Notes: generated by a model not told the origin, from the sequence alone. A stretch of 64,000 nt of DNA from an uncultured Ruminococcus sp. (GCA_934359255.1 CAKRLG010000009.1:1-64000); one strand, 5' to 3'; counted from the stretch's first letter, positions 9,344 to 18,551 are shown. A program made the numbers and translations.

Positions 9344-9400
9344 AAATGATATATCATTTCTCTTTATTTCTATTATAAAGCCTCAGTATTTCACTGTCAA
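9344..9400 (-). promoter_or_regulatory. promoter and perfect palindrome upstream of the GntR-type gene
   Basis: Reverse-strand -35 TTGACA (9400-9395), 17-bp spacer, -10 TATAAT (9377-9372). The perfect palindrome AAATGATATATCATTT (9344-9359) lies about 13 bases downstream of the -10, a good place for autorepression. Further upstream, 9483-9507 holds a hairpin GAATTTATG/CATAAATTC of unknown role. Otherwise the 9401-9609 stretch shows no gene. Confidence 0.75.
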
Positions 9401-9609
9401 TTTCTATCATCTTCCATCTCAACCCAGCCAGTATTTTAACCAACGTTCCCCCCGCGCCCGGCAACACGCTGCGCGATGTACAGAATTTATGCTGATCACA
9501 TAAATTCGCATGATATCTCTCTGGTTTTCTGCGACCTTCTCCCACAAAAAATAACCTCTTATCTCTTATCTCCAATATCCAACTACCAAATATCCTCTCC
9601 AACGCACAG

Positions 9610-9795
9610 AAACCGGGGGACTCACATAGAAAAACAGACACCCTTCTGCTGGTGCCCTTAGCACAGATGAGATCCGGCACCTACGTAGACTTTCGCGATG
9701 GTCAGCCGACCATCGCGAATCTAGTCGTAGTTGGTGACTAGCTCAGCTGTGCGTTACCAGCGGGTGTCTGTTTTTCTATGTGAGTCCCCCGGTTT
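9610..9795. repeat. nested palindromic element, copy 2
   Basis: 186 bp and nearly identical to the copy at 4740-4925 through the core. The outer arms differ (AAACCGGGGGACTCACAT / ATGTGAGTCCCCCGGTTT) but still pair perfectly. It lies 3' of the CPA2 antiporter gene and upstream of the GntR-type gene, so it could end antiporter transcription. Confidence 0.85.
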
Positions 9796-9841
9796 CGTCC
9801 GCCTTGCACATCGTCCTTTTCAGGAGTTCTCAACTAATCTT

Positions 9842-11098
9842 TTATTTACCTTCCCTGAACTTATTAATCGCCTCATAATTCTTAGACATATCCACATTCG
9901 GATCCGGCGTTGTCTCCGGTCCCCGTTTGAATACCGGTTTCAGCAGAATCGGCGCAATAATGGTCGTCAGGATAACCACGATAACAACCGGTCCCATAAC
10001 CGCCGTCGACATCAGTCCCAGGCTCTCTCCCTTACTTGCCACGATCAGCGCAACCTCACCTCGTGAGATCATACCCACACCGATACGAATCGCCTGATAA
10101 TTCTTATAATGACAAAGCTTTGCACCCAGACCACATCCGACAACTTTCGTCAGAATAGCAACAATCGTCAGCACAACCGCAAACGCAACAATCGTACCAT
10201 TCATTTCCGGAAGACTTACCTTCAGACCGATGCTTGCAAAAAAGATCGGTGAAAGATATGTATAAGAAAGCACATCAAATCTGGATGCGATATACGGCTC
10301 TCTCTGGGTCATAGAGATAATCAAGCCTGCAAAATAAGCTCCTGTGATATCGGCAACGCCAAAAAACTGTTCTGCCGCATAGGACATAAACAGACAGAAT
10401 ACAAAGGATACGATTACATGTCTCTGCAGACCTGTACCTTCCCCCGCACTCCACTTGCTGAAGAACTTGTAGAAAATAAATCCTGCCACAGCAACAAAGA
10501 TAAAGAAACCAATAATCTTCAGTAACACAATTGAAATCTTAACTGATTCATCTGCCATACTGGTGATCAGTGTCAGTGCAATAATACCAAGAATGTCATC
10601 GATAACCGCCGCACCAAGAATCGCGTTACCGGAACGGGTTTTTAATTTTCCGAGTTCTTTCAGTGTCTCAACTGTGATACTTACGGAAGTTGCCGTCAGG
10701 ATCACACCGATAAATACATTCTGCAAAAACAGACTGCAGGATGCATCTGATTCCAGCATACCCGGACGGTTAAAGAACGCTGCTACGGCATAGCCTCCAA
10801 CCAGAGGTACCAGTACACCGATCAGTGCAATGATCAGTGCAGATTTGCCGCTTTTTTTCAGTTCCTGTACATCCGTCTCCATACCGGCACAGAACATCAG
10901 GACGATTACGCCAACTTCCGCTGTATCGCTGATAAAGTCAGTCGGTGTAATAATTCCAAGAATACCAGGACCGAGAATAACCCCGGCAAGCAATGCACCT
11001 ACAACCTGTGGCATACTGAATTTTCTGGTCAGAAGCCCCAGAACTTTTGTTGATAACAGGATCAGGCAGAGATCCAGTAAGAATTTATACGTTTCCAT
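9842..11098 (-). CDS. cation:proton antiporter, CPA2 family
   Basis: A 418-residue integral membrane protein with about 12 hydrophobic segments. The N-terminal half has LLTRKFSMPQVVGALLAGVILGP and a GMETDVQELKKSG loop; the central part has VADITGAYFAGLI; the C-terminal half has ISRGEVALIVASKG. These fit the Na+(K+)/H+ exchanger CPA2 group (KefB/NapA-like). There is no TrkA-N regulatory domain, since the protein ends soon after the last membrane segment. It follows the 137-residue membrane protein gene by 39 bases and may be the last gene of the rseP operon. Ion specificity cannot be read from the sequence. Confidence 0.85.
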   Translation of the reverse strand: METYKFLLDLCLILLSTKVLGLLTRKFSMPQVVGALLAGVILGPGILGIITPTDFISDTAEVGVIVLMFCAGMETDVQELKKSGKSALIIALIGVLVPLVGGYAVAAFFNRPGMLESDASCSLFLQNVFIGVILTATSVSITVETLKELGKLKTRSGNAILGAAVIDDILGIIALTLITSMADESVKISIVLLKIIGFFIFVAVAGFIFYKFFSKWSAGEGTGLQRHVIVSFVFCLFMSYAAEQFFGVADITGAYFAGLIISMTQREPYIASRFDVLSYTYLSPIFFASIGLKVSLPEMNGTIVAFAVVLTIVAILTKVVGCGLGAKLCHYKNYQAIRIGVGMISRGEVALIVASKGESLGLMSTAVMGPVVIVVILTTIIAPILLKPVFKRGPETTPDPNVDMSKNYEAINKFREGK

Positions 11099-11137
11099 TT
11101 TTAATAAACATCCTTTCTATTATAAATATATATATCT

Positions 11138-11551
11138 TTATTCATAACAGAAATGATACTTTTTTCGACCGTCCATATCCTGCATATAACGGATCACGTA
11201 AACCATCCGCTCCAGATATTTCTTGCTGAACCTCTCAATCTGTCCTTTCCCTGAAAGCAGGATTCCGAGAAACATCAGCAACTCGCCCAGTGCCAGATAA
11301 TACAACAACTGCCCACCATCCTGGGACTGCCGGTTTTCTTCTTTCCCCTCATTGAAAGGTCCGTTTTCATTTTCCTCTTTTTTGCAATCTACCAGTTTCA
11401 TATCTTCCGAAAAAGAAGTAAGTACTGTCTCATTCTCCGATAGCATCACTCGCGAATTGCCGGATGGCACATGAACCTGAATGCTTCCCAAAAGAAAGAT
11501 AACCGTCAGACTATATATAATGATTTTTCTGATTTTGTCCTTTTTTTTCAT
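11138..11551 (-). CDS. small membrane protein of unknown function
   Basis: 137 residues that I do not recognise. A hydrophobic N-terminal segment (about 9-28) could be a signal anchor. An acidic, hydrophilic stretch (about 40-78) would then be outside the cell. A second hydrophobic segment (about 79-102, LLYYLALGELLMFLGILLSG) and a basic, Tyr-rich C-terminal tail (FSKKYLERMVYVIRYMQDM) complete it. It lies 41 bases after rseP and 39 bases before the antiporter gene on the same strand, so co-transcription is likely. Confidence 0.65.
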   Translation of the reverse strand: MKKKDKIRKIIIYSLTVIFLLGSIQVHVPSGNSRVMLSENETVLTSFSEDMKLVDCKKEENENGPFNEGKEENRQSQDGGQLLYYLALGELLMFLGILLSGKGQIERFSKKYLERMVYVIRYMQDMDGRKKYHFCYE

Positions 11552-11592
11552 GTCATTTCATCATACTCCATTACAGCTCCACACAGCTGTTC

Positions 11593-12879
11593 TCAGAACA
11601 GTCCCCTTACGTCCTTAAATGTAACAAACACAAGCAGTCCCATCAGCAAAAGCAGTCCTGCAAAATGTACCATACCTTCTGCTTCCCGGTTCACCGGTTT
11701 TCCCCTCACTGCCTCAACCAGTAAAAATACCAGTCGACCGCCATCCAGTGCCGGAAGTGGAAGCAGATTGGCAACTCCCAGATTCGCAGAAATCAGAATC
11801 ATCATATTGATCATAGTAAGCCAGGTCATCAGTGCGCCCTCACTTTTGCTTTCTTTATAAGCATCTCCGATCACATTCACCACTCCCACCGGACCGGACA
11901 GGCTGTCCATTCCCAGTTTCCCGGTGATCAGAAGTTTCAGTCCTTCCAATGTACTGTTGATCCAGTAACGTACTTCCAGAGCACTGTACTTGATCACACC
12001 CGGCGCACTTGTTTTTTCCCGTCCGAGATTATAAGAAAATCCCTGTTCCACATAGTTGACCGCCTGAGGAGTCACTTCCACATCATAATCCAGTCCATCA
12101 CGCAGATATGTCAGCGTTATTTTCTGATCTGACAGCGGATGATCTTCGAAATACTGACTCAACGCCTCACCGGATGCAATTTCATTGCCATCCACCGCCG
12201 CGATGTAGTCACCTGCCTGAATTCCCGCCTCTGCCAGTGCACCACCGATTGTTACCGACTGGATCTGCGCCTGATTTTCATCCGGATTATAACTGAATCC
12301 CAGCATATAACGTTCTTCCGTTGCAGGATGATAGGTCAGAGTTTCTTTTTTTCCGTCTCTTTTTACAGTAACTGTGATATCTTTATCTTCCAGGCCTTCC
12401 AGTGTCAGATAAGAATACAGCTCTCTTCCCAGATACATCTTCTTCCCGTCAAAGGAAGTGATCAGATCGCCTTCTTTCAGCCCTGCGGCTTCTTCCGGTG
12501 TTCCTTCTTTTACTTGTGTGACAACCGGAGGATCATATCCGATAATACCTATAATAATCATTGCACCGAAAAATGCAAGAATAAAATTAAAAATCGGTCC
12601 TGCGGCAATAACGGAAAAACGTCTCCAGACAGATTTGCTGTTAAATGTCCCTTCTCCGTTATCTTCTCCATCTTCCCCCCGCATCATACAGGAACCGCCA
12701 AAAGGAATCAATTTCAATGAATACCTTGTCGTTCCCCGCTGCGTTGACAGTATCCTTGGTCCCATTCCCACAGAAAATTCTTCCACCACGATGCCATTCG
12801 TCTTTGCCAGTAAGAAATGTCCGAACTCATGTACGATAATTACGATACCAAGAATCAGAACAGCGATTATAATACTCAA
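11593..12879 (-). CDS. rseP: RIP metalloprotease RseP / site-2 protease
   Basis: About 428 residues. A polytopic zinc metalloprotease that cuts within membranes, with HEFGH at residues 17-21 in the first membrane helix. Two PDZ domains follow (EGTPEEAAGLKEGDLITSFDG and GGALAEAGIQAGDYIAAVDG), and the conserved LPLPALDGGRLVF motif lies near the C terminus. I chose the TTG at 12879: AGGTGG precedes it by 5 bases, the product starts MSIIIAVLILG as usual, and the TTGA overlaps the dxr stop by 4 bases, suggesting coupled translation. The longer ATG frame lies inside dxr. In Firmicutes such proteases clear remnant signal peptides or cut anti-sigma factors. The operon position with dxr, cdsA and uppS is conserved in Clostridia. 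Confidence 0.93.
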   Translation of the reverse strand: MSIIIAVLILGIVIIVHEFGHFLLAKTNGIVVEEFSVGMGPRILSTQRGTTRYSLKLIPFGGSCMMRGEDGEDNGEGTFNSKSVWRRFSVIAAGPIFNFILAFFGAMIIIGIIGYDPPVVTQVKEGTPEEAAGLKEGDLITSFDGKKMYLGRELYSYLTLEGLEDKDITVTVKRDGKKETLTYHPATEERYMLGFSYNPDENQAQIQSVTIGGALAEAGIQAGDYIAAVDGNEIASGEALSQYFEDHPLSDQKITLTYLRDGLDYDVEVTPQAVNYVEQGFSYNLGREKTSAPGVIKYSALEVRYWINSTLEGLKLLITGKLGMDSLSGPVGVVNVIGDAYKESKSEGALMTWLTMINMMILISANLGVANLLPLPALDGGRLVFLLVEAVRGKPVNREAEGMVHFAGLLLLMGLLVFVTFKDVRGLF

Positions 12880-14027
12880 ACACTCCACCTGCTTTCCATC
12901 CATTCATAGGTTTTTGCTTCAGTTTCCAGAATTTCTTCCAGACACGGATGTTCGATCACCTGGTGACGATCCATGGCCTCCCGGATGCTCCTGTAAATAT
13001 CCAGAAAGCCGATCTGTCCATGCAGGAACTTTGCAACTGCCCGCTCATTGGCCGCATTGAAAACTGTCGGCATGCTGCCGCCTCTCCGTGATGCTTCCAT
13101 CGCCATCGGTAATCCCAGAAATGTCTCCATATCCGGTTCCTCAAACGTAATCTCCGTCAGTGTCTTAAAGTCCAGCCGTTCTCCCGGAAGATACCTTCTG
13201 TGTGGATAATACAGTGCATACTGGATCGGCAGTTTCATGTCCGGTGTACCGAGCTGTGCCATCACCGCACCATCCACAAATTCTACCATCGAATGAATGA
13301 TGCTCTTTGGCTGCACCACAACCTGAATATGATCCAGATCCACGTCAAAGAGCCACTTTGCCTCCATCACTTCCAGTCCTTTGTTGACAAGCGTTGCCGA
13401 GTCGATCGTGATCTTCTGTCCCATCGCCCAGTTCGGATGTTTCAGCGCATCTTCCACTTTTACATGTGCAAGATCTGATGTTTTCATTCCACGGAACGGT
13501 CCGCCGGATGCTGTGATCAGCAATTTATGGATCTCTCTCTTATCCTCTCCGTGAATCGCCTGAAAAATTGCACTGTGTTCACTGTCCACCGGAAGGATCT
13601 GTACTCCTTTTTCTTTTGCCATCGGCATGATCAGATGCCCTGCCGTTACCAGTGTCTCTTTATTGGCAAGCGCAATATCTTTTCCCGCCTGAATGGCCGC
13701 GATAGTCGGACGGATTCCAATCATTCCTACGATCGCCGTGACCAGGATCTGGCTTTCTTCCATCTGTGCCAGTTGCACCAGCCCATCCATGCCGCTAACT
13801 ACTTTTACATCCAGATCACGAACTTTTCCTGCCAGGATCTTCGCCTGCTCTTCGTCCCAGACTGCTGCCAGAGACGGATGAAATTCCCTGATCTGTTTTT
13901 CCAGCAGAGTAATATTGCTTCCCGCACTCAAACCGGCTACCCGGATATCCTGATTTTCTCTTACTACTTCAAGAGTCTGCGTTCCGATAGAACCGGTTGA
14001 CCCTAAAATTGCAATTGTTTTTTCCAT
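12876..14027 (-). CDS. dxr: 1-deoxy-D-xylulose 5-phosphate reductoisomerase
   Basis: About 383 residues. It makes 2-C-methyl-D-erythritol 4-phosphate in the MEP isoprenoid pathway, using NADPH. Visible motifs are the nucleotide-binding GSTGSIGTQTLEVV at the N terminus, the metal and substrate motif LPVDSEHSAIFQ, and ITASGGPFRG. ATG at 14027 has GGAGGAG about 10 bases upstream; an upstream ATG would add 11 residues without support. It lies between cdsA and rseP and overlaps rseP by 4 bases. Isoprenoid supply ties it to uppS in the same operon. Confidence 0.96.
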   Translation of the reverse strand: MEKTIAILGSTGSIGTQTLEVVRENQDIRVAGLSAGSNITLLEKQIREFHPSLAAVWDEEQAKILAGKVRDLDVKVVSGMDGLVQLAQMEESQILVTAIVGMIGIRPTIAAIQAGKDIALANKETLVTAGHLIMPMAKEKGVQILPVDSEHSAIFQAIHGEDKREIHKLLITASGGPFRGMKTSDLAHVKVEDALKHPNWAMGQKITIDSATLVNKGLEVMEAKWLFDVDLDHIQVVVQPKSIIHSMVEFVDGAVMAQLGTPDMKLPIQYALYYPHRRYLPGERLDFKTLTEITFEEPDMETFLGLPMAMEASRRGGSMPTVFNAANERAVAKFLHGQIGFLDIYRSIREAMDRHQVIEHPCLEEILETEAKTYEWMESRWSV

Positions 14028-14061
14028 AGTATGTTCTCTCCTCCACGTCCTATGCATCATT

Positions 14062-14871
14062 TTACATCAGAGTAATCGCCAGTGCGTAAATAACCGGTGC
14101 AGTAAAGATCACACTGTCAAACCGGTCCAGAATACCGCCATGACCGGGGATCAATGTTCCATAATCTTTGATATTTTCCTGTCTCTTGATTGCAGAAGCA
14201 GCCAGATCTCCCACCATAGATACCAGTGCTCCTACGGCGCAGATAATCGCGTAAATCAGTGGTGTATGAGCCGGATTCGGATTATAAGCACCCGTCGCTG
14301 CCGCATAAATTGCTCCCAGAAGTGCTGCACCGAGAACACCGCCAACGGCTCCCTCTATGGATTTTTTGGGGCTTAATACCGGTGCCATCTTATGTTTTCC
14401 GATCAGTACACCCACACAGTATGCGCAGGTATCACATCCCCAGGAACATAAAAAGATCAGCCATACCAGAAAAGCTCCACCCGGCAGCACACGGGTCTGA
14501 TAGATATAAGACAGCATCACACCCACATAAACCATACTGAAAAATGCAGTCATGATCTGTTTATTCTGATATTTTGGGTACGTAAATACAAAAATGCTCA
14601 TCATTACCAGCACACCAAGAATCACTGCCAGCAGATGATAACTTACCGGCAGATAAGCAATTGCCAGATAATAAATCACAATTGCCAGATAACCGGCAAT
14701 TTCCAGTCCGTTCGTCTTTCCTTCATGGACACCCGCTGCCCGGTATAATTCCTGCATACCGATACAGGAAATTCCTATTAAAGTCACCAGCAACACCGGT
14801 CCGGAACAGATAATCGTAGCAAGTGCCAGGATCACCAGGACAATTCCGCTGATCAATCTTGTCTTAAACAT
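14062..14871 (-). CDS. cdsA: phosphatidate cytidylyltransferase
   Basis: 269 residues, about eight membrane segments. It converts phosphatidate and CTP to CDP-diacylglycerol for phospholipid synthesis. The C-terminal family signature is clear (SAIKRQENIKDYGTLIPGHG followed by GILDRFDS). ATG is one base after the uppS stop, with AAAGGAGG inside the end of uppS, so translation is probably coupled. dxr follows. Confidence 0.95.
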   Translation of the reverse strand: MFKTRLISGIVLVILALATIICSGPVLLVTLIGISCIGMQELYRAAGVHEGKTNGLEIAGYLAIVIYYLAIAYLPVSYHLLAVILGVLVMMSIFVFTYPKYQNKQIMTAFFSMVYVGVMLSYIYQTRVLPGGAFLVWLIFLCSWGCDTCAYCVGVLIGKHKMAPVLSPKKSIEGAVGGVLGAALLGAIYAAATGAYNPNPAHTPLIYAIICAVGALVSMVGDLAASAIKRQENIKDYGTLIPGHGGILDRFDSVIFTAPVIYALAITLM

Positions 14872-14872
14872 C

Positions 14873-15577
14873 CTATTCCTCCTTTACACCGCCATATCTG
14901 CGGTCTCTCTCATTGTATTTTTCAATTGCTTTTACCAGTTCGTCCTTTTTAAAATCCGGCCACGGCACATCGGTAAAATAAAATTCACTATATGCCAGCT
15001 GCCACAGCAGGTAATTGGACAACCGCAGTTCTCCGCTGGTACGGATCATCAGATCCGGATCCGGGAGTCCGGCTGTATCCAGATAATCTGATATTGTATC
15101 TTCGCTCACTGGTGTCTCCAGTTTTCCGGCTTTCTGATCTTCCAGCATCCGGTTCACTGCTCTGGTGATTTCATCTCTGCTTCCATAATTCAGTGCGATC
15201 TGAAAATGCAGATCTGTGAAATCTTTGGAAAAATCTTCCAGTTTTTTGATACTTTCCTGAATATCCGAATCAAAGGCGGTGATATCTCCGATCACTTTTA
15301 CACGCATGTTATTTTTCTGTGAGATCTTAATACATTTTTTCAGATAATTCCGAAACAGCTTCATCAGCCCATCCACTTCTTCTTTGGACCGTTTCCAGTT
15401 TTCTGTGGAAAAGGCATAAACAGTCAGATATTTTACTCCCAGTTCTTTTGCCACTTCGCAGATATCTTCCAGATTTTCACATCCTTTCACATGACCGAAG
15501 CTTCTCGGCATTCCTCTTTTTTTTGCCCAGCGACCGTTGCCGTCAAGGATGATAGCGATATGATTTGGTACTCTCAT
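14873..15577 (-). CDS. uppS: isoprenyl transferase (undecaprenyl diphosphate synthase)
   Basis: 234 residues. A cis-prenyltransferase that extends farnesyl diphosphate to the C55 lipid carrier used in cell wall synthesis. The catalytic Asp lies in HIAIILDGNGRWAKKRGMPR, and the C-terminal signature RTSGELRLSNYLLWQLAYSE is intact. AAGGAG precedes the ATG by about 6 bases. It is preceded by frr with a 101-base gap and followed by cdsA with one base between. Confidence 0.96.
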   Translation of the reverse strand: MRVPNHIAIILDGNGRWAKKRGMPRSFGHVKGCENLEDICEVAKELGVKYLTVYAFSTENWKRSKEEVDGLMKLFRNYLKKCIKISQKNNMRVKVIGDITAFDSDIQESIKKLEDFSKDFTDLHFQIALNYGSRDEITRAVNRMLEDQKAGKLETPVSEDTISDYLDTAGLPDPDLMIRTSGELRLSNYLLWQLAYSEFYFTDVPWPDFKKDELVKAIEKYNERDRRYGGVKEE

Positions 15578-15678
15578 ACAATTCTCCTTTGCTCATTGAA
15601 AAAGGGACACCATACAATGGATCGCTTTCCATATGTTGATGCCCCTCAGCTTTTCACGCACTCCGGAAGTACATGATA

Positions 15679-16230
15679 TTACACAGTTAAGATTTCTTTT
15701 GATTTTACTTCCACTGCTTCATCTACTTTTTTGATGAACTTATCTGTCATTTTCTGAACAGAATCTTCCAGCTCGGCAATTTCGTCTTCAGACACATCAG
15801 TTTTTCCCAGCTTTTTCAGCATATCATTTGCATCACGACGGATATTGCGGACAGCTACTTTTGCAGCTTCGCCTTTTTTCTTAACTTCTTTTACCAGATC
15901 TTTTCTTCGTTCTTCGGTAAGCTCCGGAAATACCAGACGAATGACTTTACCATCGTTCGTCGGATTGATTCCCAGATCTGACATATTGATTGCTTTTTCA
16001 ATTTCTTTTACCAGAGATCCTTCCCACGGCTGAATCTGGATCATCCGGGCTTCCGGTACAGAGATATTGGCTACCTGCTGCAGTGGTGTCGGTGTTCCGT
16101 AATATTCTACCATAATACGGTCAAGTACGTGAGGATTGGCTCTTCCTGCACGGATTGTTCCAAATTCACTGTCCAGATTGGCCAGTGTCTTATCCATTTT
16201 TTCCTGATATTTTACGATTCTCTCATCCAT
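15679..16230 (-). CDS. frr: ribosome recycling factor
   Basis: 183 residues, standard length. It splits post-termination ribosomes together with EF-G. Typical motifs are [34 protein letters not shown] and the C-terminal [19 protein letters not shown]. It follows pyrH by 36 bases, the usual bacterial order. The usual upstream genes rpsB and tsf are not here; a small membrane protein gene takes their place. Confidence 0.97.
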   Translation of the reverse strand: MDERIVKYQEKMDKTLANLDSEFGTIRAGRANPHVLDRIMVEYYGTPTPLQQVANISVPEARMIQIQPWEGSLVKEIEKAINMSDLGINPTNDGKVIRLVFPELTEERRKDLVKEVKKKGEAAKVAVRNIRRDANDMLKKLGKTDVSEDEIAELEDSVQKMTDKFIKKVDEAVEVKSKEILTV

Positions 16231-16266
16231 GTATATTTCCTCCTGGTCTGTCTTTTTATTACGCTT

Positions 16267-16965
16267 TTAGTCTACCAGAACTTTTGTTCCGTCAATCTCA
16301 CCCTTTGCTGCACGAATAATACTGTTTTCTTCATTCAGTCCGAATACCAGCATCGGCATCTTATTTTCCATGCACAGAATCGATGCAGTCAGATCTACCA
16401 CTGCCAGTTTCTGGTCAATGACTTCCTGAATATGCACGCTGTCGTATTTTTTAGCGTTGGGATTTGTCTTCGGATCACTGTCATAAACACCATCCACTGC
16501 TTTTGCAAGAAGAATAGTCTCTGCCTCAATCTCGATGGCCCGAAGTACAGTCGTTGTATCTGTTGAAAAATAAGGATGTCCGGTTCCGCCTGCAAAGAAA
16601 GCAACTTTCTTCTCTGCGAAACATGCATTTGCCTCATCTTTGGAAAACAGCTTTGTCATAGCTCCACAGGCAAACGGAGTAAAAATCTCCGTTTTCATTC
16701 CTACGGAACGGAAAATCTCAGATACATAGATACAGTTCATAACAGTTGCAAGCATACCGATCTGATCCGCTTTTGTTCGGTCTATGGTCTCGCTACTTCT
16801 TCCTCTCCAGAAGTTTCCTCCACCGATTACCACACCGACTTCCACACCTTCTTCTACAAGAACTTTTACCTGCTTTGCGACCTCAGTTACGGTTGCTTCA
16901 TCAAATCCGGTGTGCTTTTCGCCTGCCAGTGCTTCTCCGCTTAATTTTAATAATACTCTCTTCAT
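16267..16965 (-). CDS. pyrH: UMP kinase
   Basis: 232 residues. It phosphorylates UMP to UDP in pyrimidine nucleotide synthesis, in the amino acid kinase fold. Motifs include the N-terminal KRVLLKLSGEAL, VGVVIGGGNFWRGR, FFAGGTGHPYFSTDT and the Asp-rich DGVYDSDPKTNP. ATG with GAGGAG about 8 bases upstream. It sits between the 81-residue membrane protein gene and frr. Confidence 0.97.
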   Translation of the reverse strand: MKRVLLKLSGEALAGEKHTGFDEATVTEVAKQVKVLVEEGVEVGVVIGGGNFWRGRSSETIDRTKADQIGMLATVMNCIYVSEIFRSVGMKTEIFTPFACGAMTKLFSKDEANACFAEKKVAFFAGGTGHPYFSTDTTTVLRAIEIEAETILLAKAVDGVYDSDPKTNPNAKKYDSVHIQEVIDQKLAVVDLTASILCMENKMPMLVFGLNEENSIIRAAKGEIDGTKVLVD

Positions 16966-16986
16966 ATTTTCAGCTCCTCATCTGTT

Positions 16987-17232
16987 TTAGTCCTGTGTCA
17001 GTCCACTGACATAATTCTGTACTGCGCTTGCATCAAATTCTACCGTTTCCTGCGCAGTACCCTGTGCTCTGTCAATTTTCGCATATACGGAATATCCGAT
17101 CCATCCAACGAAAACCACACAGACAAGGGCGATAAATACCATCTCCAGACGATGCATGATTTTTTCTTTTTTCATGATTTTCTGGCGATTGGCTTTACTC
17201 TTTTTATAATTATCTACTTTCGCCTGACTCAT
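16987..17232 (-). CDS. small single-pass membrane protein upstream of pyrH
   Basis: 81 residues, function unknown. The first 27 residues are strongly basic (YKKSKANRQKIMKKEK), then comes one membrane segment (about 30-50, MVFIALVCVVFVGWIGYSVY), then an outward acidic tail. The layout resembles small septal or secretion accessory proteins but I cannot name it. AAAGGAG precedes the ATG. It is the first gene after the TATAAT promoter at 17306-17333, so it opens the pyrH-frr-uppS-cdsA-dxr-rseP operon. Confidence 0.75.
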   Translation of the reverse strand: MSQAKVDNYKKSKANRQKIMKKEKIMHRLEMVFIALVCVVFVGWIGYSVYAKIDRAQGTAQETVEFDASAVQNYVSGLTQD

Positions 17233-17305
17233 AAGTGTGCTCCTTTGCTTTCAGTTTTGCCGCTGTCTTTTGGAGATTTGGACAGCTGCATATCTCATAC
17301 TGTCA

Positions 17306-17333
17306 ATTATAACATATCACACGTTAAAAGCAA
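17306..17333 (-). promoter_or_regulatory. promoter of the pyrH-frr-uppS-cdsA-dxr-rseP operon
   Basis: Reverse-strand -35 TTGCTT (17333-17328), 16-bp spacer, -10 TATAAT (17311-17306). The 5' leader would be about 65 bases. I see no strong terminator between here and 9842. Confidence 0.6.
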
Positions 17334-17379
17334 AGAAGGTTTTTAAACGAGATAAAATAGTTACTGCCTGTTAAGAGTT

Positions 17380-18219
17380 TTATATCACAACAATAATTCC
17401 ACCGTCATTTGCATACATGGAGCTCACCCCGGCGGTATCCAGAATAATCACGTCTTTCACCTGCATTCTTTCCAGCAGTGCCTCTTTTACCATCTGTGCT
17501 CTCTCCGGACAGTTGCAGTGGCTGATAGCAAGTACTTTGTCGCTGCTGTTATTTTCTCCTTCTTTTACATAATCAACCATTTTAACCAGTGCTTTATTGA
17601 TTCCTCTCGCCTGATCCAGCTGACAGATGGTTCCTTCCGGTGTGGAACCCATCACCGGTTTAATCTTCAATGCGGAAGCCACCAGTGCTTTTACTCTGCT
17701 CAGTCGCCCGTTTTTTCGCAGTGTTTCCAGATTCTCCAGTACGAAATACGTGTGCTGAGATTCAATATAAGCCTCTACAGTTTCCACAATCTGTTCAAAT
17801 TCCATGCCTGCTTCTTCACATTCCTGGATTTTCAGTGCGATCAGTGTCTCTCCTACCGAAGCACTTTTTGAGTTGAATACATGAATTTTCTTATCCGGAT
17901 GATCTTCCAGTGTCAGGCTTTTTCCAAGCTCCGCACTATTATAAGAACCACTCAGTTCAGAGGAAAGAGTCACCGCATACAGATGTTCCGCATCTGCCTC
18001 AAATCCCCTCTGGTAAGCTTCCGGAGACGGGCATGCTGATTTCGGACACTCCGGATATGCTGCCACCTTTCTTAAAAAATCTGCCTGATCAAAGGAGTCA
18101 TCATCCACAATAGTATCTGCTCCCACTTCAAGAGTCAGTGCTGCCGATGCAAAACGTTCAACCTGTTTCATCTCGGGTGTCAGTTCTCCACAACTATCTA
18201 CAATTATTTTATATTTCAT
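17380..18219 (-). CDS. DegV family fatty-acid-binding protein
   Basis: 279 residues. The N-terminal motif IIVDSCGELTPEM and the TKSACPSPEAY-like loop (KSACPSPEAYQRGFE) are those of DegV/FakB proteins, which bind fatty acids and, as FakB, present them to the FakA kinase for phospholipid synthesis. LSSELSGSYNSA and the C-terminal GVSSMYANDGGIIVVI are also typical. No fakA homologue is adjacent. GGAGG lies 11 bases before the ATG. Divergent from corA. Confidence 0.85.
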   Translation of the reverse strand: MKYKIIVDSCGELTPEMKQVERFASAALTLEVGADTIVDDDSFDQADFLRKVAAYPECPKSACPSPEAYQRGFEADAEHLYAVTLSSELSGSYNSAELGKSLTLEDHPDKKIHVFNSKSASVGETLIALKIQECEEAGMEFEQIVETVEAYIESQHTYFVLENLETLRKNGRLSRVKALVASALKIKPVMGSTPEGTICQLDQARGINKALVKMVDYVKEGENNSSDKVLAISHCNCPERAQMVKEALLERMQVKDVIILDTAGVSSMYANDGGIIVVI

Positions 18220-18255
18220 TACTTTCTGCCTCCACCATTATATATTTTCCGCATA

Positions 18256-18311
18256 ACTGTGCGGTACCCTCACTGTTCACGCCGTTCCCGGTGACACAGT
18301 ACCTTCACAGT
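18256..18311. repeat. intergenic palindrome between degV and corA
   Basis: ACTGTGCGGTAC and GTACCTTCACAGT form the outer arms. The inner part holds GCCGTTCCCGGTGACAC, close to the core at 2120-2171. The right arm, read in reverse, is ACTGTGAAGGTACT, which recurs exactly in the element at 55772-55928. Confidence 0.6.
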
Positions 18312-18551
18312 CATGCGTCAAAATGCATGTATACGAAATGCATCCATATCTTTTCTCATCATCGCAGGGTTACAGCTTTCGCTTTTGAACTTCGTCACAC
18401 CCTGTAATCCCGCCTACCTGATATAGTTTTTAATACTACATTTTACTATATCATATCTTCAGAAAATTGAAAAGAGATTTTCTATGTTCTTTTTGTGTCT
18501 TTTGGTTTATAATACTGATATCTGCTTTTTAAATTATAGCTTGGAGGTTAT
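18312..18551. other. non-coding intergenic stretch upstream of corA
   Basis: No gene is visible. A TGATATAGT/ACTATATCA inverted repeat (18419-18453) and a TATAAT (18508-18513) with a poor -35 are present. The latter is a weak candidate corA promoter. Confidence 0.4.
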
